NCBI GenBank assembly: GCA_910587085.1
Contig: CAJUMC010000003.1
Coordinates: 1 to 64,000 of the forward strand
Length of the DNA: 64,000 bases
Reading direction: 5' to 3'
Origin: an uncultured Lachnospiraceae bacterium
GTDB lineage: Bacteria; Bacillota; Clostridia; Lachnospirales; Lachnospiraceae
Shown here: positions 17,778-25,704 of the stretch, in pieces
Position numbering within the stretch: the first letter of the stretch is position 1
Layout of the letters: each line of letters opens with the position of its first letter
The notes under the pieces: generated by a model
What the model saw: only the letters and a program-made list of their open reading frames with translations
Told to the model about the DNA's origin: nothing
The model's database searches: none
Made by a program: the position numbers and the translations under genes

Positions 17778-19049
17778 CTATCTGCTCTCCTGCGCCGTGC
17801 TGCCGGTCACCTGCGCCGCAATCCGGCCGTCCCGCACCGATATGGTAAGCTCATCGCCTTCCTCCACCTGCCGCACGGAGGAAATTGTACGCCCGTCCTG
17901 CGCCGCGACATGGGAATAGCCCTGACTCAGCCGCTCCAGAGGAGAAATCCCCTTCAGCCGCCCGGCGGCCAGCGCAAGCTGATGCCGTTTTTTCTCGAGC
18001 ACGGCACGGAAACGTTTCGGCAGCGCCTCCTCCATCCCGGAACCCCGGCGGCGCGTCCGCTCCAGCACAGCGCGCAGCTGACGCTCCATCCGTTCCTGTG
18101 CGCGCCCCGCCTGCTCCCGCTTCTGCGCCAGACGGTATCCGGGGCTCAGATAGGAAAGCTGCTTCTTTCTGCCGTTCACCGTTTTGCGGGCCGCCTCTAT
18201 TGCCTCGAGCATCCGCCTGGTAAGCTCCACATGCCAGCCGGCCAGCTGTCCGGCCAGCCCGGCCCACTCATACACTGCCAGCTCCGCGGCTGCTGACGGC
18301 GTCGGGGCGCGCAGATCCGCGACGTAATCAATCACCGTCGTGTCCGTCTCGTGCCCCACGCCGGAAATCACCGGCGTCCGGCATTCATACACCGTCCGCG
18401 CAACCAGCTCCTCGTTGAAGGCCCATAGATCTTCGATCGAGCCGCCGCCCCGCGCCACGATGATCAGATCGACGCCGAAGGCATCCAGCCTGCGGATTCC
18501 GGACGCCACCGATTCCGCCGCTCCCAGGCCCTGCACCTGCGCCGGACAGAGAATCAGCTGAATATAAGGATTGCGCCTTGCGGCGATATTCCGGATATCC
18601 TGCAGCGCGGCTCCCGTCCGCGCCGTCACCAACCCGATTGTCCTGGGATACTGCGGGATCGGCCTTTTATGCGCCGGATCAAACAGTCCCTCCGTGTGCA
18701 GCCTGGCTTTGAGCAGCTCGACCTGCTCGTAGAGCTGGCCTGTCCCGTCCAGCTCGATATGATTCGCGTACAGCTGATATTTCCCGTCGCGCTCATACAC
18801 CTGGACGCTGCCGGAAGCAATTACACTTTGTCCCTCGGACATACGAAAAGCAAGACCGGCCCTCTGCCCCGCAAACATCACGCAGGGCAGCTGGCCTGTC
18901 CCGTCCTTCAACGTAAAATAGATATGCCCCGAGGTATGATACTTGCAGTTCGATACCTCGCCCCGGATGGATACCCGCCCGAGAAGCATATCTTTTACAA
19001 ATATATTCTTAATATATCCGTTAATCTGTGAAACGGTATAAACCTTCAT
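17778..19049 (-). CDS. xseA: Exodeoxyribonuclease VII large subunit
   Basis: Catalytic subunit of exonuclease VII. The 423 residues start at MKVYTVSQINGYIK (19049), the family start; about 47 further upstream codons are open but overlap nusB and show no similarity. The N-terminal OB fold (residues 1-100, GEVSNCKYHTSGHIYFTLKD) is followed by the nuclease domain with the signature VARGGGSIEDLWAFNEE and GVGHETDTTVIDYVADLRAPTPSAAAE-type block. Coiled-coil C terminus. It lies between nusB and xseB. Confidence 0.96.
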   Translation of the reverse strand: MKVYTVSQINGYIKNIFVKDMLLGRVSIRGEVSNCKYHTSGHIYFTLKDGTGQLPCVMFAGQRAGLAFRMSEGQSVIASGSVQVYERDGKYQLYANHIELDGTGQLYEQVELLKARLHTEGLFDPAHKRPIPQYPRTIGLVTARTGAALQDIRNIAARRNPYIQLILCPAQVQGLGAAESVASGIRRLDAFGVDLIIVARGGGSIEDLWAFNEELVARTVYECRTPVISGVGHETDTTVIDYVADLRAPTPSAAAELAVYEWAGLAGQLAGWHVELTRRMLEAIEAARKTVNGRKKQLSYLSPGYRLAQKREQAGRAQERMERQLRAVLERTRRRGSGMEEALPKRFRAVLEKKRHQLALAAGRLKGISPLERLSQGYSHVAAQDGRTISSVRQVEEGDELTISVRDGRIAAQVTGSTAQESR

Positions 19050-19095
19050 TGCCCGCACCCATACCTGCCGCAGGCCCGCCCGCGGCGCCCGCTCA

Positions 19096-19497
19096 TCACA
19101 CCGCCAGCTTTGCCAGCACTCCGTTGACAAATCCGGCAGAAGCATCCCCGCCGAATTTTTTGGCAAGCTCCACCGCCTCGTTGATCGCAACTTTCTCCGG
19201 TATCTCCTCGTCTGATTTCATCTCATATACAGCAAGCCGGAGTATGGTCAGTTCCACCTTCCCCATGCGGTTCAGCTTCCAGCCGCTCGTCGCGCCAGCC
19301 AGCAGCGAATCCGTCTCCCCGAGCCGCTCCCTGACATGCCCGAAACGCTCTTCGATATAAGCCTGCTCCTGCGCGGATGCCTTAGTCATATATTCGTCAA
19401 AATACAGCCGATTCTGATCGGCCAGCTCCTCCGCCTCATGAAATTCACTCTGGAACAGCATGATAAACACATGCTCCCTGATTTCTCGTCTGGTCAT
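19096..19497 (-). CDS. nusB: Transcription antitermination factor NusB
   Basis: RNA-binding factor for rRNA antitermination with NusE/S10. The 133-residue protein begins MTRREIREHVFIMLFQSEFH at 19497, with AAGGAAAGG upstream. Its C-terminal half has the typical LTILRLAVYEMKSDEEIPEKVAINEAVELAKKFG block (quoted in parts: ILRLAVYEM, AINEAVELAKKFG). It follows the Asp23 gene by 37 bp and precedes xseA. Confidence 0.95.
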   Translation of the reverse strand: MTRREIREHVFIMLFQSEFHEAEELADQNRLYFDEYMTKASAQEQAYIEERFGHVRERLGETDSLLAGATSGWKLNRMGKVELTILRLAVYEMKSDEEIPEKVAINEAVELAKKFGGDASAGFVNGVLAKLAV

Positions 19498-19534
19498 TTG
19501 CCTTTCCTTCCCCCGGCCGGTACCGCCGAAGCCT

Positions 19535-19924
19535 CTATTTCGACTTTCCCGTATCCACGCCGACAATCCGGATGTTGACGCTCTCCACGCCGAGTCCGGT
19601 CATATTTTCGATCGCGTTTTTCACTCTCTCCTGGATCATCCGGCAGGTCTTCGGGATGCTGTAGCCGTACTTCATCATAACGGAAAGCTCCGCGTGAACC
19701 ATTCCCTCCATCAGCTCAATCTTCACGCCTTTGGAAAGGTTGCGCACTCCGAGCTTCCCGACGATCTCATTGGTCAGATTCCCCTGCATGGAGGCCACGC
19801 CCTCCACCTCGGTCGTCGCCAGTCCGGCAATCGTCGCCACGACATCATCCGCAATCTTTACTTCGCCGATCTCGCTGCTCGTCTCCATCGTATATTCGCC
19901 CGTGCTGTCATTTTCCCTGCTCAT
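19535..19924 (-). CDS. Asp23/Gls24 family envelope stress protein
   Basis: DUF322 (Asp23/Gls24) protein; in Firmicutes such proteins are membrane-associated and linked to envelope stress, and one copy regularly precedes nusB. The 129-residue protein has the family core KIADDVVATIAGLATTEVEG and ends in the VNIRIVGVD strand. AGGAGGT is 6 nt before the ATG at 19924, so the seven residues before it are excluded. It is the first gene of the nusB-xse-ispA-dxs operon, just behind two candidate promoters. Confidence 0.93.
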   Translation of the reverse strand: MSRENDSTGEYTMETSSEIGEVKIADDVVATIAGLATTEVEGVASMQGNLTNEIVGKLGVRNLSKGVKIELMEGMVHAELSVMMKYGYSIPKTCRMIQERVKNAIENMTGLGVESVNIRIVGVDTGKSK

Positions 19925-19964
19925 TCTGCTACCTCCTGTATCCAAAATCTCCGGCCTCTGCCAG

Positions 19965-19973
19965 ATTATATCA
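19965..19973 (-). promoter_or_regulatory. Extended -10 promoter of the Asp23-nusB operon
   Basis: Minus-strand TGATATAAT (TG-n-TATAAT) about 40 bp before the start. A weak TTGCGT lies 19 nt upstream. The second and nearer of two candidate promoters. Confidence 0.5.
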
Positions 19974-20045
19974 CATAATAACCGTTTCTACGCAAACCGG
20001 AAAAAATTTTTTGTGTCCTTCCTGCGGTCGGACGCGAACCGGCGC

Positions 20046-20093
20046 TGGTATAATATCGCAGGATATTATACCATGGAATCAATATGTTTGCAA
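20046..20093 (-). promoter_or_regulatory. Promoter with perfect 12-bp inverted repeat over the -10
   Basis: Minus-strand TTGCAA (20088-20093), 17-nt spacer, then TATAAT (20065-20070). The -10 lies inside a perfect inverted repeat with arms TGGTATAATATC (20046-20057) and GATATTATACCA (20062-20073) around GCAG. It sits after the spoIIIAH terminator and about 120 bp before the Asp23 gene, so it most likely drives the housekeeping operon, with the repeat as an operator or initial-transcript hairpin. Confidence 0.55.
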
Positions 20094-20172
20094 AGGGTTT
20101 CTTTCCGACGGCCGCGTCTGCAGAACTGCAAATCTCCCTTCCGCCGTCGCGGTGAACGGCGCGGGAGACATC

Positions 20173-20217
20173 AAAAACACCCTGTACTGCGCGGTTTTGC
20201 GGCGCAGCACAGGATGT
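20173..20217 (-). terminator. Terminator of the spoIIIA operon
   Basis: Minus-strand hairpin with paired blocks ACA/TGT, CCTGT/ACAGG and CTGCGC/GCGCAG (two internal mismatches) followed by GTTTTTGA. It starts 9 bp after the spoIIIAH stop and separates the sporulation operon from the Asp23 operon. Confidence 0.75.
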
Positions 20218-20225
20218 TCTGCGGC

Positions 20226-21170
20226 TCAATCCTCCATCACAACCGTTGTGATGACAATTCCGTCCGCTGTGATTCCTGTTTTTCTGCTGACAATATCCTC
20301 GATCTGAGCAACCTGCTGCTCCGTAATACTCTCGGCGTTTACGACAACATCCACCTCCGTGTCCGATATGCTGACGACAACGCCCTCATAGCCCTTTGCC
20401 TCAAGCAGAATTTCTGCGGCGTTCTCATTTTCCGCCCGGGCTGTCAGCGCAATAATCGTATCAATGGCCTCCTGCTTCAGCTCATCCGCAACCGTGGAAT
20501 CGGAGACGACGGACATCAGCGTTTCCTTGCTGCGCGCGCGCATCTGCTCCCGGTTCAGCTTTGCATTGGAAAAATAGCCGTTCTGCAGCGTGACGCTCGT
20601 AAATACGGCCTCTCCCGGAGTGCTCTCGTCCGTCTTGGAGGCATCCCCGTCCTTTATCGGTGTTCCCGTAACCTCTGCCCCGTTTTTATCCGGCTCTTTG
20701 CTGCCGTCCGTTCCGCCCGTTTTGTCCCCAGTTATTCCGCTGGTTCCATCCTCTGCTTTTCCGTCGGTCTTATCTCCGGTCTTGCCGTCTGTTTTGTCCT
20801 CCTTCTTTCCGTCCGAGCTGCCTCCGCTCTGTGCGCCGTCCTTGTTCTGGTCTTCCGCACCGTTTCCGGACGCCGCCACGTTATCCCCCTGTGCCGCAAG
20901 ATTTTCCTTCAGTACCAGATCCCCGTTGTCCGAAACGCCGTAAATAAAATTGTAGTCCTCCCCGAGATCCTCGGCGGACAGATCCTCAAACTCCTTCCCG
21001 TCCGGATCGTCTCCTTCGTCCATCAGCCCGTTCTGTCCGGCCGCCAGAAGCGCCGCCTCCCTGTCAGCCTCGTCCTCTTTATCCTTTGCAAAATTCAGAT
21101 AGCCCACAACCGCAATCATGATCGCCAGCGCTGTTATGATGATCTGATTCTTCTTGAAAATCGTTTTCAT
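20226..21170 (-). CDS. spoIIIAH: Stage III sporulation protein AH
   Basis: Mother-cell component of the SpoIIIA-SpoIIQ channel across the intermembrane space. 314 residues: one N-terminal membrane helix (about 9-27), then a very long Asp/Gly/Thr/Lys-rich linker (about 75-185, GDKTDGK-type repeats), then the conserved ring-forming YscJ/FliF-like domain (about 195-314, ending GITADGIVITTVVMED). The Bacillus protein is about 220 residues; the extra length is in the linker. Last gene of the operon, followed by a terminator. Confidence 0.93.
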   Translation of the reverse strand: MKTIFKKNQIIITALAIMIAVVGYLNFAKDKEDEADREAALLAAGQNGLMDEGDDPDGKEFEDLSAEDLGEDYNFIYGVSDNGDLVLKENLAAQGDNVAASGNGAEDQNKDGAQSGGSSDGKKEDKTDGKTGDKTDGKAEDGTSGITGDKTGGTDGSKEPDKNGAEVTGTPIKDGDASKTDESTPGEAVFTSVTLQNGYFSNAKLNREQMRARSKETLMSVVSDSTVADELKQEAIDTIIALTARAENENAAEILLEAKGYEGVVVSISDTEVDVVVNAESITEQQVAQIEDIVSRKTGITADGIVITTVVMED

Positions 21171-21193
21171 TATGTAGTTACCCGCCTTTCTTT

Positions 21194-21778
21194 CTACTTC
21201 ATCTCCAATACTACTATTCTATGCGCAGGTACTCCGAATAGTGCTTCCGCCGCAGAAACCACACTGAGCGCGACATCCGCCCGGCCGCCTCCCTCGCAGA
21301 CGATAAGGATGCCCGCAACCTTTGCCGGGAGCTCCTGTGTCACAAACGGGACGCTGTCGGACTCAAACACGGTTGACTCCGTTTTCTCAGAGGACAGATC
21401 AACCCTGGTTCCGCCGCTGCCGTCCGCCTCGTTCAGCGATTTTGTACCGCTTGCCACATCCTTGAGCACTATTTTCTCTCCGCTGTCCGAAAGTGTTATC
21501 ATAACCTCCGTCTTTCCTACTCCCTTCACTCCGGACAGCAGTGCCTTCAGTTTTTCCTCCCACAGCTCCAGCTCTGTCTTTTCCGTCTCCCGCACTGCCG
21601 ATTCCGAAGGAGCCTTCGGCTCCCCTGCCGCTGCTTTTGGCTCCTTTTCCTGTTCCGGCGAAAAAATGCCGGACGAGAAAGAAAGCAGCAGCAATCCGCA
21701 TGCCAGTAAAAGAAGGCAAATATTTTTCGTCCCTGCCTTCCGCTTCAACTCCGCCAGCTTCTTCCCAAGGGGTATCAT
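21194..21778 (-). CDS. spoIIIAG: Stage III sporulation protein AG
   Basis: Ring-forming component of the SpoIIIA channel in the mother-cell membrane. The 194-residue form starts at 21778 (MIPLGKKLAELK) with AGGAGG 5 nt upstream; an earlier ATG at 21865 has no ribosome site. A membrane helix spans about residues 21-38 (ICLLLLACGLLLLSFSSG). The C-terminal domain has LSGVKGVGKTEVMITLSDSG and the strand IVVLEMK at the end. Lies between AF and AH. Confidence 0.92.
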   Translation of the reverse strand: MIPLGKKLAELKRKAGTKNICLLLLACGLLLLSFSSGIFSPEQEKEPKAAAGEPKAPSESAVRETEKTELELWEEKLKALLSGVKGVGKTEVMITLSDSGEKIVLKDVASGTKSLNEADGSGGTRVDLSSEKTESTVFESDSVPFVTQELPAKVAGILIVCEGGGRADVALSVVSAAEALFGVPAHRIVVLEMK

Positions 21779-21867
21779 GGGCTCCTCCTTTTCATCCCTG
21801 GCTGCGCCGCTCTGCCTCCGTGGCGGCGCAGCGTTCCGGGAAAAATCCGGCTTACGGACCGGCATAG

Positions 21868-22635
21868 CTACTGGATGATAACATGTATATGCGCTTCATC
21901 CATATTGTAGAAGTCCGCAAGCCGCTTCTTTATTGCCAGTTCATACACCATCCTACTGCCGTTTCGGCCGTATCCTTCGCCTGCGGCGGTCCGGCTGTCT
22001 GGGCCAAAGATGCTGCTTTGAGACCCGCCGCTATTCCCGGAATCGGCACCGATGCCGGTTTCTTCCCTGCTTCCGGCACTTTTGCCGTCTCCGGTATCCG
22101 CGGCATCCCGTCCGGCCGCGTCGGTTTCATCCTCCGTATACCCCAGCCGCACAACAATATCCGTGATGGATATTTTTCCCGGCGGCTGTCCCTCTCCCGC
22201 CCCGCCGCTGTCCCATAACACCGCATTCTTCACCGGCGACGCCCAGAGGGTAAAGCCGACTACCACGCTGCCCTCCCGTTCCAGCTTTACCGCCTCCGCC
22301 CGCATTCCCATCCCGGCAATCAGCTCGTCCGACTGCCGCCGTATCAGTTCCTCGTATTCGGCGATCACGCCGTCCTCCCATTTGCGGTCGGTGCCGGCCG
22401 GCAGCGATTCCAGCAGCTTAAGTTCCTGCTCCAGCTCGTTTTTCTGCCACAAAAACCGGAATTCCTCCCCGGAAAGAAGCTTCAGGGCAGGAGCCGCCAG
22501 CATCAGCACAAGACACAGACCAACGGTCAGCTTCGCATATTTCTCGTATTTTTTCCCTGTCAGATTGCGAATAATGCCGACGAGCAGCAGAAAATATACA
22601 ATCTGCTTCATCCACGCATAAACGGCATCCACCAT
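21868..22635 (-). CDS. spoIIIAF: Stage III sporulation protein AF
   Basis: Membrane protein of the SpoIIIA complex. The start at 22635 (MVDAVYAWMKQIVYF) is preceded by AAAGGGGG; the long upstream open frame overlaps spoIIIAE and is not coding. Two membrane helices lie at about residues 8-25 and 33-55, followed by a soluble domain ending DEAHIHVIIQ. At 255 residues it is about 50 longer than Bacillus AF because of a Gly/Ser/Asp-rich insert at about residues 175-220. Confidence 0.9.
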   Translation of the reverse strand: MVDAVYAWMKQIVYFLLLVGIIRNLTGKKYEKYAKLTVGLCLVLMLAAPALKLLSGEEFRFLWQKNELEQELKLLESLPAGTDRKWEDGVIAEYEELIRRQSDELIAGMGMRAEAVKLEREGSVVVGFTLWASPVKNAVLWDSGGAGEGQPPGKISITDIVVRLGYTEDETDAAGRDAADTGDGKSAGSREETGIGADSGNSGGSQSSIFGPDSRTAAGEGYGRNGSRMVYELAIKKRLADFYNMDEAHIHVIIQ

Positions 22636-22697
22636 GCCATTTCCCCCTTTCCGGACGCGTGTCAGCCGGCTTTTCACGGCTGCCGCGGAAGAAACAT

Positions 22698-24074
22698 TTA
22701 TGAAGTCGCCCGCACCAGAATGGCAAGCGCCAGCAGAAACAGCACGGCTCCCGCCGCAAGCGCCTGAAACAGCATTGTAATCCCCTCCGCCGTGTCGGAC
22801 AGACAGCGCACAATCCGCTTGTCCGCCGCCGGCTCCACAATTGCCGCTCCCGCGCGGTAGCACAGAGCGGAGAGCAGAACCCGGATCAGCGGTGCGGCGC
22901 AGAGCAGCAGAATAACGATCATGCCGCCCGTCCCGACCGCGTTTTTAATTACGTTCCCCGCACCGAGCACGGTCTCCGTCACCCCGGAAAACAGATTTCC
23001 GAGCCCGGGAATCATCTCGGAAATCTTGATCGCTGATTTTCGCTTTGCCTGGTCGATCACCGGCGTGATCATGCTCTGCAGCACGCTGATCCCGGCGACG
23101 AATCCGAGCACTGCCTTGATGGCGAAGCGAATTCCGCGGGCGAGAAGATCCGACAGCCTGCCGAGCGGCTCCTCCTCCGTCAGATGATTTGCCAGAACCG
23201 ACATCATATAGAGGTGGATGCCGGGCAGCAGCACCGCAATAATAAAATAATCGGCCAGCGCCAGGATCATCAGCAGCGTTGCGGAAGCGGCCTGCGAGGT
23301 AAATACTCCCGTGGAAAACGCGAGCGTTGCACAAAACACCGGCACAAGCAGCTTCATAAAGCCGAGCAGACGATCCAGCGTTCCGGATACGATCCCGCTC
23401 GCGGAGAGATATCCGGCCGCCAGCATGGAAAACAGCATCAGATAGGAAACATAATAGCCGCTCTCCGCGACCTGGCCGTTGCGGAAAGCTCTGGAAAATC
23501 CGGTGAATACCGCTGTGAGCAGCACAATGCCGAGCAGACGGACAAATTCCGCCTTTTTTCCGGCCAGCTGCCCGGAAAGCCCTGAGGAAAGCTGTTTTCG
23601 AAGCCCGTCGAACGAAAGGCTTTCCTCCCCGCTGAGCACGCGGAAAATATAGTCCGAAAAGCCGAAGCTGCCCTCCGGCAGAAGCTCGTCCACAAATCGA
23701 TCCAGGTCTTCATATTCCCCGCTCTGCGACAGCTCCGAAAAATACAGCCCTGCCGCGCCGTCCGCCGCCTGCGCTGCCGGTCTTCCCGTCACCGCCGGCC
23801 AAAAAAATGTCCGGGTTCCGTTTTTAACACTTTCCGATGCCTGCACGGTCAGCGGCGCAAAACACAACGCGGAACACATAACAGCAAGCAGTACGGCGGC
23901 AGCGAAAGCCGCCGAAAAGCTCCGGCGCTCCGCCCTTCGCGCATACCTCTTCCAATTTCCGGAAGCCGAAGGTCCGTTCCTCCTGTCCGCCTGTTTTTTT
24001 CCTGACAGGCTGTGCTGTACGCCTCCCATCCGGGCTGTCCCGTTAAAAGCAGCCCGTCCTCTTCGCGCGGTCAT
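22698..24074 (-). CDS. spoIIIAE: Stage III sporulation protein AE
   Basis: Polytopic membrane protein of the SpoIIIA channel. The start at 24074 overlaps the spoIIIAD stop (ATGA) and has GAGGG upstream; a longer frame exists but lies inside AD. A signal-like helix at about residues 52-80 ends LTVQASE. Several later hydrophobic segments include GIVLLTAVFTGFSRAF, LMLFSMLAAGYLS and LLMILALADYFIIAVLL. The segment SKEMIPGLGNLFSG-like (here ISEMIPGLGNLFSGVTETVLG) is characteristic. 458 residues, slightly longer than Bacillus AE because of a basic N-terminal extension. Confidence 0.92.
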   Translation of the reverse strand: MTARRGRAAFNGTARMGGVQHSLSGKKQADRRNGPSASGNWKRYARRAERRSFSAAFAAAVLLAVMCSALCFAPLTVQASESVKNGTRTFFWPAVTGRPAAQAADGAAGLYFSELSQSGEYEDLDRFVDELLPEGSFGFSDYIFRVLSGEESLSFDGLRKQLSSGLSGQLAGKKAEFVRLLGIVLLTAVFTGFSRAFRNGQVAESGYYVSYLMLFSMLAAGYLSASGIVSGTLDRLLGFMKLLVPVFCATLAFSTGVFTSQAASATLLMILALADYFIIAVLLPGIHLYMMSVLANHLTEEEPLGRLSDLLARGIRFAIKAVLGFVAGISVLQSMITPVIDQAKRKSAIKISEMIPGLGNLFSGVTETVLGAGNVIKNAVGTGGMIVILLLCAAPLIRVLLSALCYRAGAAIVEPAADKRIVRCLSDTAEGITMLFQALAAGAVLFLLALAILVRATS

Positions 24075-24451
24075 GTCAGAAAGCCCTCGATCAGCTCGAC
24101 CAGCGCCAGAAGTATCGGAAGGCTCACAGCCATAATCGTAAGCTTCCCCGCCAGTTCCACCTGGCTTCCCACCGCGGAAAATCCCGCATCTCTGCACAGA
24201 TCGGACGCAAATTCCGACAGGTAGGTGATCCCGACAATTTTAAGCAGAATAGCGACATACTGCGTATTGCCGCCCAGATATTCCTTCAGCCGGTCGATCG
24301 TCCGGAGAATTGTCTCCAGCCTCGACACTCCGAAGAAAAACAGCAGCAAACAGCCTGCCATGCTGATAAAGGAAGCATATTCGCTTTTTCCGCCTCTTAC
24401 AAACAAAGCGCAGAGCACCGTCGCAATTCCGGCCAGCGCAATTTTCGCCAT
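24071..24451 (-). CDS. spoIIIAD: Stage III sporulation protein AD
   Basis: Small membrane protein of the SpoIIIA complex. Start at 24451 (MAKIALAGIATVLCALFV) chosen because GGGGG lies 6 nt upstream; two in-frame ATGs further up would place the site too close or have none. 126 residues with three to four hydrophobic helices and the conserved segment LLKIVGITYLSEFASDLCRDAG. Overlaps the spoIIIAE start by 4 bp, implying translational coupling. Unusually, about 360 bp separate it from spoIIIAC. Confidence 0.92.
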   Translation of the reverse strand: MAKIALAGIATVLCALFVRGGKSEYASFISMAGCLLLFFFGVSRLETILRTIDRLKEYLGGNTQYVAILLKIVGITYLSEFASDLCRDAGFSAVGSQVELAGKLTIMAVSLPILLALVELIEGFLT

Positions 24452-24812
24452 ATTCATCCCCCGTTTCCGCGCGGTATCGTTCTTCATGCCAGGCTGCGGA
24501 CACCGCGCCGGTGCAAACCTGCTGCCGGGCTCTCCCGGCTGTCAGTCCCTTCTTTATCCTGCGCATAAACCAGCTTTAAACCTTCTGACCGGATTTAATA
24601 CCTTCCGCCCGCCTTTCGTGCGGCTTCTTTCGGTTCACTGTTCGTATGAGCACTCTCCCAAAGTACAGCGCCCGGCTGCTCCGGGTTCAACGTTTCTCCG
24701 GCGGCCAGGAATCCGGCGGCTTTTGACTGACCGTTTTTCCGGCGGCGCAGCATTCGACCGCTTTGCGTTCCCTGTCTCCTCCTGCAGCACAGCGTCTGCC
24801 TGTTCTCATCAC
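24452..24812. other. Non-coding insertion between spoIIIAC and spoIIIAD
   Basis: About 360 bp with no recognisable gene, where AC and AD normally abut. No terminator, promoter or tandem repeat is evident, only scattered GC-rich short inverted motifs (for example GCCGGGCTCTCCCGGC near 24522). It may be a decayed insertion or an operon-internal RNA element. Confidence 0.5.
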
Positions 24813-25007
24813 CTACAGTGCGAACAAAGTCTGGATCGTTTCAAACAGCTGTGCTATGTACGGCACGATCCAGAACAGAACCACCAGCAGACCGGCCAGA
24901 CTGACAAGAAACGCCTGATCCTCCCGCCCCGAATGCTTCAGTATCTGATTGAGTACCGAAACGAGAATTCCGACGGCTGCGATCTTGAAGATTAACTGAA
25001 TTGTCAT
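24813..25007 (-). CDS. spoIIIAC: Stage III sporulation protein AC
   Basis: 64-residue membrane protein with two hydrophobic helices (about 5-22 and 32-54) and the family pattern LIFKIAAVGILVSVLNQILK followed by GREDQAFLVSLAG. GGAGG stands 9 nt before the ATG. Ends ETIQTLFAL. Lies 18 bp after spoIIIAB. Confidence 0.93.
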   Translation of the reverse strand: MTIQLIFKIAAVGILVSVLNQILKHSGREDQAFLVSLAGLLVVLFWIVPYIAQLFETIQTLFAL

Positions 25008-25025
25008 AACCGCTGTCCTCCGTTT

Positions 25026-25547
25026 CTAAAGCAGAATAACAAGCAGAAATATTCCCGCCAGAATACCGAGGCTTTTGCTCAGGGTCACATGCTTTTTCTC
25101 CTCGGCACAAAGAGTTTCCGTCAGCTCCTTCAGCTGTTCCAGATACCAGTCAAACGCGTTCTGCTGCATGTCCGCATCCATCTGTCCGAGCATGCTGCCA
25201 AGCCGGATGAGCATGGCGATATCCTGCTGCCGAAGCGCCGTATCGGAAAGCGCTTTCTGCGAGGCGTTCCGGAACGCCTCCTCCGGCGACTGAGCCAGGC
25301 GCCCGTTCAGCTGCTCCGCGAGCCCGGAAAAAAACATGGAAAGCTCCCCCTGCTCACGCGCTGCTGCTGCCTCAAACGCTTCCGGCAGGCTCGACCGCAG
25401 ATAGCGGACATCCCCCCGCAGCACAAGCACGCTGCTGCGCAGCTGTCTGAGCAGCCGGATTCTGCGCTCGATCTCCCCGCCGAAATAAAAACCGAAGCCG
25501 CCGCAGGCGGCCAGCACCGCAATACTGCCCATCACCCGAATTATCAT
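25026..25547 (-). CDS. spoIIIAB: Stage III sporulation protein AB
   Basis: Membrane-anchored helical protein (PilC/GspF-like fold) thought to work with the AA ATPase. 173 residues with hydrophobic ends (residues 5-25 and the C-terminal LGILAGIFLLVILL) and the pattern LRQLRSSVLVLRGDVRYLRSSLPEAF (read as LRSSLPEAFEAAA). GAGGAG is 7 nt before the ATG. A 157-bp gap separates it from spoIIIAA, larger than usual. Confidence 0.92.
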   Translation of the reverse strand: MIIRVMGSIAVLAACGGFGFYFGGEIERRIRLLRQLRSSVLVLRGDVRYLRSSLPEAFEAAAAREQGELSMFFSGLAEQLNGRLAQSPEEAFRNASQKALSDTALRQQDIAMLIRLGSMLGQMDADMQQNAFDWYLEQLKELTETLCAEEKKHVTLSKSLGILAGIFLLVILL

Positions 25548-25704
25548 GCCGATTCTCCTCTCCCGTTTCTCCCCCTTTACAGGGGTAACTTCTGCAATTC
25601 CTGGTACGGCCAGGCCGCGTCCATTGCCGAATGCTTTTACCCGGAACTGTTACGGCGACCGGTCCTGCCATGCAGGAATGCTCCGGCTTCGGACCGGCTG
25701 CCGC

